From Syntrophaceae bacterium UBA5761 (lineage in GTDB: Bacteria; Desulfobacterota; Syntrophia; Syntrophales; UBA4778), in the NCBI GenBank assembly GCA_002418885.1, contig DIEZ01000077.1:24977-43350 (forward strand): a stretch of 18,374 nt of DNA, read 5' to 3'. The translations under genes and the position numbers were made by a program. Of the stretch, positions 1-7,144 are shown one piece after another; within the stretch, counting starts at the first letter, position 1; each line of letters starts with the position of its first letter. The notes beneath the pieces are model-generated. The model did no database searches. It worked only from the letters and a program-made list of their open reading frames with translations, and was not told the origin of the DNA.

Positions 1-479
1 TCGAACTGGCCCTGCGCGATGCCGGCATAGAGAAATGCAACCTCGTCCAGGTCTCGAGCATCATTCCCCCGGGCTGCAGGCTGATCCCCAAGGTCCAGGG
101 ACTGAAAGAGATGAAAGCCGGAGCCATAACTTACTGCGTGATGAGCCGCTGCTGCAGCGATGAACCGAGGAGGCTGCTGGCGGCCTCCGTGGGAGGAGCT
201 ATCCCGGCCGACCAAAAGGCGTACGGCTATATCAGCGAACATCATGCCTTCGGGCAGACGGAAAAACAGGCCGGCGACTACGCCGAGGATCTGGCGGCGG
301 CGATGCTCGCATCCACGCTCGGGATCGATTTCAACGTTGATGAAAGCTGGGACGAAAAAAAGGAAATCTTTCGGATCAGCGGCAAGATCGTGACAACGAG
401 GAATGTGACGCAGTCCAGCATCGTTAAGTACGAAGGGTACACGACGGTTCTCGCAGCGGCCGTTTTCGTCCTTTCATGA
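1..479 (+). CDS. pdaD: Pyruvoyl-dependent arginine decarboxylase, 3' part
   Basis: The reading frame is open from base 3 and ends at TGA 477-479; the 5' end lies outside the window. The family decarboxylates arginine to agmatine, the first step of one route to putrescine and spermidine, using a pyruvoyl group made by self-cleavage of a Ser-Ser bond instead of pyridoxal phosphate. The visible part carries the hallmark V-S-S-I-I-P-P-G-C segment; the Ser-Ser pair lies at 54-59 and marks the expected cleavage site. Downstream are family-like blocks: a glycine-rich G-G-A-I-P-A-D stretch, a Y-G-Y-I-S-E-H-H segment and a C-terminal Y-E-G-Y-T-T-V-L-A-A-A strand. Only the short beta-chain region before the cleavage site is cut off. 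It is 60 bp from the next gene and may or may not share its transcript. Family call firm; substrate inferred from the family. Confidence 0.85.
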   Translation, partial: ELALRDAGIEKCNLVQVSSIIPPGCRLIPKVQGLKEMKAGAITYCVMSRCCSDEPRRLLAASVGGAIPADQKAYGYISEHHAFGQTEKQAGDYAEDLAAAMLASTLGIDFNVDESWDEKKEIFRISGKIVTTRNVTQSSIVKYEGYTTVLAAAVFVLS

Positions 480-539
480 GACGGGGCTGCTGTTCGAAAT
501 TTTGAATGCTCAAAAAAATCAAATATCGGGAGATGTGTC

Positions 540-1370
540 ATGAAACAAGTAATGCAGGCGGAGAAGCTGGACCAGGAAAATCGCCTCAAGGAAAGAATGT
601 CCCTGATCCGGCACAAAATCATCGTGATGAGCGGGAAAGGAGGTGTGGGCAAGACCTCGGTAGCCGTGAACCTTTCTTACGCCTTTGCCACGTCCGGCAA
701 AAAGGTCGGCCTCCTGGACACAGACCTCCACGGGCCGAATGTAGCGAAAATGCTCGGGGTCGAAAAGGAGTCGCTCGGGGGCTCTACAGACGGAATCGAC
801 CCGGTCAGGGTCCTGTCGGAGTTGAAGGTCGTGAGTCTCGCGTTCGTAGCACAGAACCCCGACGTCCCCATCATCTGGCGGGGTCCTATGAAAGCAAACG
901 CCATCAAACAGCTTCTCGGCGAAGTCAACTGGGGGACGCTGGATTACCTAGTAGTCGACTCCCCGCCCGGCACGGGCGACGAGCCTCTTAGCGTCTGTCA
1001 ACTCATTCCGAATGTGAGCGGTGCGGTGATCGTGACGACACCCCAGGATGTATCTATTCTCGACGCCCGCAAAACCGTCATGTTCGCCCGGCAGCTCAAT
1101 ATCCCCGTGATCGGTATCATCGAAAATATGAGCGGGTTCGTTTGCCCCCATTGCCGTCAGGAAACGGCCATCTTCAAAAAAGGGGGCGGAGAAAAGGCGG
1201 CGCAAGATCTCGGCGTGCCGTTCCTCGGACGCATCCCTTTCGACCCCGAGTTGGTGGAGTTGGCCGATCGAGGCGTCCCCTTCATTTCTTCGGGAAAAGA
1301 TACGCCTTCCACCAGGGCCTTCATGCAGGTTCAGAAGGCAATCGAAGAATTTTTGGCAATCAGTAAATGA
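540..1370 (+). CDS. mrp: Mrp/NBP35-family ATP-binding Fe-S cluster carrier
   Basis: A 276-residue cytoplasmic P-loop ATPase of the Mrp/ApbC/NBP35 family, which binds and hands over [4Fe-4S] clusters to target apoproteins as a dimer. The deviant Walker A G-K-G-G-V-G-K-T-S is at residues 32-40, a D-S-P-P-G-T-G-D switch follows in the middle, and the cluster-binding C-P-H-C pair is at residues 202-205. The C-terminal G-R-I-P-F-D-P segment is also family-typical. The protein lacks the N-terminal DUF59 domain of longer Mrp proteins, as many anaerobe versions do. The start is supported by GGGAG about seven bases upstream. Its stop overlaps the ATG of the radical SAM gene (ATGA), so translation is likely coupled. 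With the IscU-like scaffold downstream it suggests an operon that builds and delivers Fe-S clusters to specific clients. Confidence 0.92.
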   Translation: MKQVMQAEKLDQENRLKERMSLIRHKIIVMSGKGGVGKTSVAVNLSYAFATSGKKVGLLDTDLHGPNVAKMLGVEKESLGGSTDGIDPVRVLSELKVVSLAFVAQNPDVPIIWRGPMKANAIKQLLGEVNWGTLDYLVVDSPPGTGDEPLSVCQLIPNVSGAVIVTTPQDVSILDARKTVMFARQLNIPVIGIIENMSGFVCPHCRQETAIFKKGGGEKAAQDLGVPFLGRIPFDPELVELADRGVPFISSGKDTPSTRAFMQVQKAIEEFLAISK

Positions 1371-2164
1371 AGAAGATTTTCAATTACTTGTATGGTCCCG
1401 TGGATTCCTGGCGCCTGGGTGTTTCTCTTGGGATCGACCTTCTCTCCTGGAGCTCGAAGGTCTGCAGTTTCGACTGCTGCTATTGTCAGCTCGGCAGAAC
1501 AACGACCTTTACGACGGAGAGGCGGCTCTATGTTCCAACGGAAGACATTTTGAAAGAGATCGATACGTTGCCGGACATCAAAATGGATTACTTAACCTTT
1601 TCCGGTATCGGCGAACCGACCCTGGCGCGGAACCTGGGAGAGGCGATCTCGGCCGTTCGTCGCATTCGAAGCGAACCCGTTGCCGTCTTTACGAATGCGT
1701 CCTTGATGTCCCGGGAAGACGTGCGAAGGGATCTCCTCTCCGCCCATTTCGTCATAGCCAAACTTGACGCCTGTTCCCAGTCGTCTCTTGAGGCGGTCAA
1801 CCGTCCTGCACCGGAAATCGACTATGACGAAATCGTGGAAGGCCTCAAACAGTTCAGGGCCGATTTTACGGGTAAAATGGCTCTTCAGGTCATGTTCGTC
1901 CGTGCCAACAGGGACCTGCCCGGGGAGATCGCCCGGGTGGCAAGAGAAATCCGTCCCGATGAAGTACAGATTAACACCCCGCTGAGACCCTGCGAAGACG
2001 TCCCCTTATCGAGGGAGATTATTAGTGAAATCAAGAGCTTTTTCAAAGGACTGAACTTCGTTTCCGTGTATGATGATGCGGTGAAAAGCCGTACCGAGCC
2101 CATCAGCAATAAGCATACGATGCGCAGAAGGGGCAAATTCCTGGGGGGAGCCTGCAAAACGTGA
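1367..2164 (+). CDS. Radical SAM protein, COG0731 type
   Basis: A 265-residue radical SAM enzyme. The cluster motif C-x3-C-x2-C is at Cys33, Cys37 and Cys40, with an extra Cys38. It is preceded by a Y-G-P-V-x-S-x-R-L-G-x-S-L-G-I-D segment and followed by Q-L-G-R-T-T, the signature of the COG0731 (TYW1-related Fe-S oxidoreductase) group; the reaction of its bacterial members is unknown to me. A G-I-G-E-P-T segment matches the SAM-contacting GGE-type motif. There is no SPASM extension. The ATG overlaps the stop of mrp and its own TGA overlaps the GTG start of the ZIP gene, so three genes are stitched together. A plausible but unproven reading is that Mrp supplies its cluster. Family confident, substrate unknown. 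Confidence 0.85.
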   Translation: MKKIFNYLYGPVDSWRLGVSLGIDLLSWSSKVCSFDCCYCQLGRTTTFTTERRLYVPTEDILKEIDTLPDIKMDYLTFSGIGEPTLARNLGEAISAVRRIRSEPVAVFTNASLMSREDVRRDLLSAHFVIAKLDACSQSSLEAVNRPAPEIDYDEIVEGLKQFRADFTGKMALQVMFVRANRDLPGEIARVAREIRPDEVQINTPLRPCEDVPLSREIISEIKSFFKGLNFVSVYDDAVKSRTEPISNKHTMRRRGKFLGGACKT

Positions 2165-2901
2165 ATTTCTATTGGGCAGTCGGGGCGAGCATCGTTGTCA
2201 GCGCCATTTCTCTAATAGGCATCTTCAGTCTGCTGCTGAACGAACGGTTCATGAACAAGATACTGATTTTTATGGTCGGCTTCGCCGCTGGTGCGCTGAT
2301 CGGCGCGGCTTTTCTCCATCTCATACCGGAGGCGCTCGAGCACAGCGAAAGCGACCACGTCTTCCTCATTGTGCTGCTCGGCTTCATCATGTTTTTCGTT
2401 CTCGAAAGATATTTTCACTGGCGCCATTGCCACGAGGACCACTGCGACATCCATGCCTTCACGTACCTGAACCTCATCGGGGACGGCGTTCACAATTTTA
2501 TAGACGGTCTCGTCATCGGCGCGAGTTTTTTTATCGACGTCCGATTGGGGATAGTCACGACGACGTCCATCGTCCTCCATGAAATCCCCCAGGAGATAGG
2601 CGACTTTGGGATATTGGTGTACGGCGGCTTCGGGAAGTGGAAGGCCCTGTGTTACAATTTTCTTTCAGCCGTCACGGCCGTCTTCGGTACGGTCATAGGT
2701 TATTACTACTCAGGACGGACGGAACATCTTGCCGGGTTTCTCCTGCCTTTTGCGGCAGGGGGATTCATCTATATTGCAGGTTCCGACCTGATACCCGAGT
2801 TACACAAGCAGAAGGACCTCAGAGCGGCAACGTTGTCCGTCTTGTTTTTCCTGCTCGGGCTTCTGCTTATGTTTGCGACGAGATGGTGCCACAACCATTG
2901 A
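2161..2901 (+). CDS. ZIP-family divalent metal transporter
   Basis: A 246-residue inner-membrane protein with about eight hydrophobic segments, the normal size for bacterial ZIP carriers, which move Zn2+, Fe2+ or related ions toward the cytoplasm. The metal-site helices are clear: H-N-F-I-D-G at residues 111-116 and H-E-I-P-Q-E-I-G-D at residues 140-148, equivalent to the paired TM4/TM5 motifs of the family. A His/Cys-rich stretch at about residues 86-98 (five His and two Cys) is a likely cytoplasmic metal-sensing or binding loop. The start is GTG, overlapping the TGA of the radical SAM gene as GTGA. Its place between Fe-S genes hints at iron, but zinc would suit the MBL and COG0523 proteins further down; the sequence cannot decide. 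Confidence 0.92.
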   Translation: MNFYWAVGASIVVSAISLIGIFSLLLNERFMNKILIFMVGFAAGALIGAAFLHLIPEALEHSESDHVFLIVLLGFIMFFVLERYFHWRHCHEDHCDIHAFTYLNLIGDGVHNFIDGLVIGASFFIDVRLGIVTTTSIVLHEIPQEIGDFGILVYGGFGKWKALCYNFLSAVTAVFGTVIGYYYSGRTEHLAGFLLPFAAGGFIYIAGSDLIPELHKQKDLRAATLSVLFFLLGLLLMFATRWCHNH

Positions 2902-2987
2902 CAGGATGGCGACGCTCAGGATACGGGTGTGTGGAGCCGAAGCGGTCAGCCGTTTCCGCTGGAAAAGCGAGAAAAGGCAGGTGACGA

Positions 2988-3416
2988 ATGGAAGAAGAGA
3001 AAATAAAAGACGAGATACTGAAATTTCTTCACGACAAGTTGGGTGGGCACTATTCGGGAAAGGTGTTGGATTACGGCACAAGCATGAAAAACTGTAGCTC
3101 GATGGAGGACCCAGACGGATATGCCAGGTTCACTGGACCATGTGGGGATACGGTTGAAATATTTCTCCGCGTGAAAAATGAAAGGATCGAAGACATCAGT
3201 TACACAACAGACGGATGCTTGACCTCTCATGCCGCCGTTTCTGCCGCAACGGAAATGGCGAAAGGAAAGTCGCCCGGTGAGTGTCTCAGGATCAGCCAGA
3301 GCGCCATCCTGGATCATCTGGGGGGACTGCCCGAGGGCGAACAGCACTGTGCCCTCCTCGCCTCCATCACGCTGCACAAGGCATTGCGGAACTACGCAGT
3401 GAGGAAGAAACCCTGA
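2988..3416 (+). CDS. IscU/NifU-N-like iron-sulfur scaffold protein
   Basis: A 142-residue protein matching the single-domain IscU / NifU N-terminal scaffold family, on which Fe-S clusters are assembled. The three canonical ligand cysteines are present: Cys52 in G-P-C-G-D, Cys77 in D-G-C-L-T-S and Cys121 in E-Q-H-C, with the conserved Asp54 next to the first. Cys36 and Cys99 are extra. The usual LPPVK chaperone-recognition motif of IscU is replaced by G-G-L-P-E-G, as in many anaerobe 'NifU-like' versions that work without HscA. No cysteine desulfurase is in the window. The 86 bp upstream hold no gene; GCAGGTG serves as the ribosome site. The next gene starts 7 bp after its stop. With Mrp upstream it forms a scaffold-carrier pair. 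Confidence 0.88.
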   Translation: MEEEKIKDEILKFLHDKLGGHYSGKVLDYGTSMKNCSSMEDPDGYARFTGPCGDTVEIFLRVKNERIEDISYTTDGCLTSHAAVSAATEMAKGKSPGECLRISQSAILDHLGGLPEGEQHCALLASITLHKALRNYAVRKKP

Positions 3417-3423
3417 GGTTCCG

Positions 3424-3918
3424 ATGGATAAGATTCAATACACCCCCATCGGCGTGATCCGATCGCCCTTCAAACAGGTAGCAGGCATGCCCATCCAACC
3501 AGCTGGGGCGAAGGGGATAGCCGGTTCGGTGGAGATACACGAGATGTTCGCCGAAGGGCTCAAGGACCTGGAGGGTTTTTCGCACATCATCCTGATCTAC
3601 CACCTGCACCGCTCGCGCGGTTTCAAGCTGCATGTGAAGCCCTTCCTGGACGATCAACTCAGGGGCGTTTTCGCGACCCGGGCGCCGAGACGGCCGAACG
3701 CTATCGGCATATCCGTCGTCAGGCTGTTGCAGGTTGACCGAAACATCCTAAAGATCGAAGACGTGGACATCCTTGAAGGGACCCCCCTCCTGGACATCAA
3801 GCCCTATGTGCCGACCTTCGATGAAAGGGAGGCCGTGAGGACGGGCTGGCTCTCGTCGCGGGCAGACGTTGTTGCGGGGGTCCGTTCGGATGAACGCTTT
3901 AAAAGCGCAGAAGAGTAA
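3424..3918 (+). CDS. trmO: TsaA/TrmO-like (YaeB/VirR family) SAM-binding protein
   Basis: A 164-residue protein of the TsaA/YaeB family. In E. coli, TrmO of this family N6-methylates the t6A residue at position 37 of some tRNAs. Family landmarks are the N-terminal P-I-G-V-I-R-S-P strand, A-P-R-R-P-N-A-I-G-I-S in the middle, and the D-I-L-E-G-T-P-L-L-D-I-K-P-Y-V-P block. E. coli TrmO is about 235 residues; this copy lacks the C-terminal extension and ends soon after the core barrel, as many archaeal and deltaproteobacterial copies do, so its substrate may not be tRNA. GAGG of the previous stop region lies six bases before the ATG. It sits beside a MOSC gene, a pairing I have seen linked to Mo/W cofactor genes in anaerobes. 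Family firm, substrate uncertain. Confidence 0.8.
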   Translation: MDKIQYTPIGVIRSPFKQVAGMPIQPAGAKGIAGSVEIHEMFAEGLKDLEGFSHIILIYHLHRSRGFKLHVKPFLDDQLRGVFATRAPRRPNAIGISVVRLLQVDRNILKIEDVDILEGTPLLDIKPYVPTFDEREAVRTGWLSSRADVVAGVRSDERFKSAEE

Positions 3919-3956
3919 TCATTGCGATGTCGAAGAGTTCGAGAAAGGAGGCTTAA

Positions 3957-4403
3957 ATGGCGGAAGGGTGCGATGGCGTAGTAGTCGGTGTATGCATGAG
4001 CGAAAAGAGGGGCGACCCCAAGAAGAACGTCGGGAGCGGCTTCCTGCAACCGGGTGTGGGACTGGTGGGTGATTCCCACGCCGGGACAGCGAAGGAAATA
4101 AGCATCCTCTCCCGCGAAAGCGTCGAGAGGCTTTGCCGCGAGAAGGGCATTTCGGCGGAGCCCGGGTTCTTTGCTGAAAACATCTCCACCCGGGGAATCG
4201 ACACAGCCTCTCTGGTACGCGGCTCACTTCTCGAGATCGGGAGAGCAAAACTCGAAGTGATGCAGATAGGGAAGGATCCCTCAGAAGCCCATACGTATCA
4301 GTACAGGGGATACAGCCTGTTGCCGTCAGAAGGCGTTTTCTGCAGGGTCGTCGAAGGCGGTGAGATCAAGGTTGGGGATAAGATATTGAAGAAGGAGGGT
4401 TGA
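3957..4403 (+). CDS. MOSC-domain protein
   Basis: A 148-residue stand-alone MOSC (molybdenum cofactor sulfurase C-terminal) domain protein. Such domains bind molybdenum or tungsten pterin cofactor or carry sulfur to it. Supporting features are the V-G-D-S-H-A-G motif near residue 37, the I-S-I-L-S segment, the G-F-F-A-E-N-I block near residue 67 and the C-terminal G-V-F-C-R-V-V-E-G-G-E-I-K-V-G-D strand pair. The C in that last block is the usual candidate for sulfur relay. The start is well supported: AGGAGG at 3946-3951 sits five bases before the ATG. It lies between the TsaA-like gene (38 bp) and the first MBL gene (6 bp). No molybdoenzyme is encoded nearby, so its client is elsewhere or is not a molybdoenzyme. 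Confidence 0.88.
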   Translation: MAEGCDGVVVGVCMSEKRGDPKKNVGSGFLQPGVGLVGDSHAGTAKEISILSRESVERLCREKGISAEPGFFAENISTRGIDTASLVRGSLLEIGRAKLEVMQIGKDPSEAHTYQYRGYSLLPSEGVFCRVVEGGEIKVGDKILKKEG

Positions 4404-4409
4404 GGGACC

Positions 4410-5369
4410 ATGGAAGGTCGGACCAGACTTCAGGAAGCCGAGAAGGTAGAGATTCTGACTCTTCAAGACAATTACGTCGATGTTACGGTCGCGGATAACA
4501 GCGCGGTGATTTTGCGGGCCGCCCCACTGAAAGCGGGCGTGTTCAGGAATTCCGTTCTTGCGGAGCACGGCTTCTCCGCCGTCGTCAGGGTGACGGTAGA
4601 CGGCAAGGTGAGAACGCTTCTCTTCGATTTTGGGTTTTCCGAGTTCGGTGCCGCATACAATGCAAAGGTGCTCGCAGAGGACATGAGCAGAGTAGAGGTC
4701 CTCGCCCTTTCTCATGGCCACAGCGACCACACGGGAGGGTTTGAAAAACTCGCTCATATGGTCGGCCGTGAGGGCATAGAACTGTTTCTCCACCCCGCAG
4801 TCTATAAAGCTCCAAGGTACCTAAAGCTGGGCGGAGAGCGGAGGATATATTTCCCCGAATTCACCCGAGTGATGGCGGAAAAGGCGGGCGTGAAGGTCGT
4901 GGAGGCCGGGACGCCCAGTTCCCTTCTGGACGGCGCCGCCTTATTCCTGGGTGAGATCCCCCGCCGGACGGAGTTTGAGAAAGGGTTTCCTATCGCTCAC
5001 TTCCAGGAAGGAGGCGTCGAGAAATGGGACCCGATAGAGGATGACACCTCAATCGTCATGCACGTGAAGGGAAAGGGGCTTGTAGTGCTGTCTGGTTGCG
5101 CCCATTCGGGGATCGTCAACACCGTTCTGTATGCCCGCGAGGTGACGGGTGTCGATCAAGTCCATGTCGTCATGGGAGGCTTTCATCTGTCCGGTCCGGC
5201 CTTCGAGCCTATAATCGGCCGGACGACGGAGGAGCTGAAAAAGATCAACCCGGCCTACATCATCCCTACCCACTGCACCGGAAGGAAGGCGATCATGCAC
5301 ATGGAACAGGCGATGCCGGGTAAGTTTATCCTGAACATGTCGGGGACGAAACTTACTTTTACCGCTTAG
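4410..5369 (+). CDS. MBL-fold metallohydrolase, COG1237 type (cytoplasmic)
   Basis: A 319-residue metallo-beta-lactamase superfamily protein without a signal peptide. The dinuclear metal site is complete: H-G-H-S-D-H at residues 102-107, a C-A-H segment with His232, G-G-F-H with His259 and P-T-H-C-T-G with His288. The order and wording match COG1237, often labelled dihydropterin ribofuranosyl-aminobenzene phosphate synthase-like in databases; that label rests on little biochemistry and I would not carry it over. A chelatable zinc or iron pair is expected. It starts 6 bp after the MOSC gene and ends 6 bp before the small Tat-motif gene. A second, Tat-exported protein with the same four motifs lies four genes down, so this is the cytoplasmic member of a pair. 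Confidence 0.87.
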   Translation: MEGRTRLQEAEKVEILTLQDNYVDVTVADNSAVILRAAPLKAGVFRNSVLAEHGFSAVVRVTVDGKVRTLLFDFGFSEFGAAYNAKVLAEDMSRVEVLALSHGHSDHTGGFEKLAHMVGREGIELFLHPAVYKAPRYLKLGGERRIYFPEFTRVMAEKAGVKVVEAGTPSSLLDGAALFLGEIPRRTEFEKGFPIAHFQEGGVEKWDPIEDDTSIVMHVKGKGLVVLSGCAHSGIVNTVLYAREVTGVDQVHVVMGGFHLSGPAFEPIIGRTTEELKKINPAYIIPTHCTGRKAIMHMEQAMPGKFILNMSGTKLTFTA

Positions 5370-5375
5370 GATGCC

Positions 5376-5696
5376 ATGGCCTACGACAGAAGCAGACGTG
5401 ATTTCTTGACGGGGGATTTGCTGTCGGTCCTCAGAGGGCTTCTTGGCGGTGCACCGCTCATCCCGACAGAAAGTCCTGCTGCTGCACCCGATTATTTCGC
5501 GTCGTTCGAAACCTGCTATCCCCTCCTCTCCGAAGCGGGGGAACTCTTGCTGGAGGAGGCTCGCAGATTGGGAATAGATACGAATGGAAAGAGCAGGCTT
5601 GAGGTCGCCAGGGAGGTTTTCCAAACAGCCAAAAAGGCAGAGGCGGCAGGACTAAGTGCCTGCGTAACTCAGAACAAGACCGGAAAGGAGGTATGA
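5376..5696 (+). CDS. Small unrecognised protein with an N-terminal twin-arginine motif
   Basis: A 106-residue protein I do not recognise. Its N-terminus has a textbook twin-arginine motif, S-R-R-D-F-L-T, at residues 6-12. The following stretch is short and interrupted by Asp and Arg, so it is a poor h-region and no clear cleavage site is seen. The rest is acidic and helical, with a possible amphipathic helix near residues 50-65 (Glu/Leu rich) and another near 78-93. Cys47 and Cys96 are the only cysteines. It is not a shadow: it fits exactly between two strong genes (6 bp gap before, 4 bp ATGA overlap after) in the operon frame order. It may be a small periplasmic or membrane-peripheral subunit for the neighbouring membrane protein, or a cytoplasmic protein that mimics a Tat leader. 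Function unknown. Confidence 0.65.
   Translation: MAYDRSRRDFLTGDLLSVLRGLLGGAPLIPTESPAAAPDYFASFETCYPLLSEAGELLLEEARRLGIDTNGKSRLEVAREVFQTAKKAEAAGLSACVTQNKTGKEV
5686..5691 (+). promoter_or_regulatory. Ribosome binding site deciding the membrane-protein start
   Basis: A perfect AGGAGG lies one base before an ATG at 5693 and seven bases before an in-frame ATG at 5699. The spacing favours 5699, which shortens the membrane protein by two residues and removes the overlap of its coding start with the TGA of the small gene. Confidence 0.7.
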
Positions 5697-5698
5697 AA

Positions 5699-7126
5699 AT
5701 GGAGGAGGGAGTCGGTGAACGTTACGGCATAGGGTACCTGGAAGAACGAAAGCTGATCCAGCGCTGGCCGCAGCCTATCCCGGCGATAGTCTCGCTGGTG
5801 CTGACCCTGGCGGTTTTTTACGCCACGTGGTGGATATTCCAGGACCCGCGGGGTTGGTTGAGGATGTATACGCCCTACGTGGGGTATATGTACACGCGCT
5901 GGTGGTTGATAATGCTGATCTGGATGGTCTACATTTTCAACTACTGGCCCTTTAAGCGCAACTGGCTGGAAAAGTCCCATCCCCTCGTAAAAGGGAGCAT
6001 CCTAACGGCGATATCCGTCTTGATCCTGTATGTCCTCATAGAGGGCTTCTTCACAGGCATGTTCGGCAACCTCGGGCTTGCCTACTTTAACCCCGAAAGA
6101 ATCATGAAACTGCCCAGAATGACCGAGTTCTTTGCCATAGAGTATGCGTCGCTGGCATGCCTTATGTTCGCGGCGATAGCCTCCTGGCTCAGTCCTGCCT
6201 GGGTGGTGGCCTGCGAGGAGGTGCCCTGGCAGAACCTTGGTCAGCCTGCCAAGGGCATCAGCATTCTCGTTATGACATTCTTTTTGAGCACGTTGATTTA
6301 CTTCATGACCATGCACTCCCACATGGGTATTCTCTATTATCCCTGGCAGTATTTTACGTCCATCGCGCCGCCCTACTGGGAGAAATTCGCAAACACGGTC
6401 TCGGGCAACTTCCATGTTGCATGGATCATGTGTTGCACGGTGACGGTCTGGATTGTGGAAACCATCTGGGAACGCTTTCCATTCTCTCTCATAAAGACAA
6501 ACTGGCTGCGTCGCGTGACGGCCTTCTTCGGCATCATTGCCATCGCCTGGGCAATGCATTTCTTCCTCTATTTTGCCCAAGAACTTACCTGGGGTCCGGC
6601 GATACGTGGAACTCGCCTGATCAACGCACCCGATTGGCGCTGGCTGCATGTCGGAGAGATGGCAGTTTTCTTTCTCGTTCCGGCGATTTTCATCACTTTC
6701 TACTGCGGCAACTGGCCAAAACGCTTCAGTCTGCCCGTCAATGTCCTTTTGAGAACAGCCATTACCATCGCCGCTGCCGCTCTGCTTTATATCTTCTACT
6801 ACAAGATATCGCACGATTTCCTGGGCACCCAAAAGGGGTTCATGCATGAGCAGCAGTTCCCGATGATCCCCACCATCTGGCTGATCAACATCTGGCTGGC
6901 TCACCACTGGTTCATGGACAACTGGCCGGCCTGGAAGATGGTGCCGAAAACGGCGGACGAGATTGCCCGGGAGCATGCGGCGAAAGAGGCGAAGCTGGCT
7001 GAGGTCCGGTGGACCCCGTCCCTGGGCTGGGGACTCGGGATTGGCGCCTTGTGTGGTGTAGCTATTTACTTCATCACACTGAAAATCCTGCCCTGGATGT
7101 ATCAATCCATCACCGTCATTAAATAG
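5699..7126 (+). CDS. Uncharacterised polytopic membrane protein (about 10 TM)
   Basis: A 475-residue integral membrane protein of no family I can name. Hydrophobic segments lie at about residues 27-47, 69-84, 99-122, 144-170, 185-207, 237-257, 272-292, 314-335, 348-368 and 444-468, with a further Trp-rich one near 385-398. It is very rich in Trp, Tyr and Phe. Several histidines sit in or next to membrane segments: M-T-M-H-S-H-M-G, N-F-H-V-A-W, A-M-H-F-F and L-A-H-H-W-F, which could bind haem or metal. A charged Glu/Lys/Ala helix near residues 418-438 precedes the last segment. It could be a transporter or a redox anchor. It stands between a small Tat-motif protein and a Tat-exported MBL protein, so a joint membrane-periplasm complex is a reasonable inference. 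ATG 5693 is an alternative start. Confidence 0.8.
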   Translation: MEEGVGERYGIGYLEERKLIQRWPQPIPAIVSLVLTLAVFYATWWIFQDPRGWLRMYTPYVGYMYTRWWLIMLIWMVYIFNYWPFKRNWLEKSHPLVKGSILTAISVLILYVLIEGFFTGMFGNLGLAYFNPERIMKLPRMTEFFAIEYASLACLMFAAIASWLSPAWVVACEEVPWQNLGQPAKGISILVMTFFLSTLIYFMTMHSHMGILYYPWQYFTSIAPPYWEKFANTVSGNFHVAWIMCCTVTVWIVETIWERFPFSLIKTNWLRRVTAFFGIIAIAWAMHFFLYFAQELTWGPAIRGTRLINAPDWRWLHVGEMAVFFLVPAIFITFYCGNWPKRFSLPVNVLLRTAITIAAAALLYIFYYKISHDFLGTQKGFMHEQQFPMIPTIWLINIWLAHHWFMDNWPAWKMVPKTADEIAREHAAKEAKLAEVRWTPSLGWGLGIGALCGVAIYFITLKILPWMYQSITVIK

Positions 7127-7144
7127 ACTGAGATAGGAGGAATT

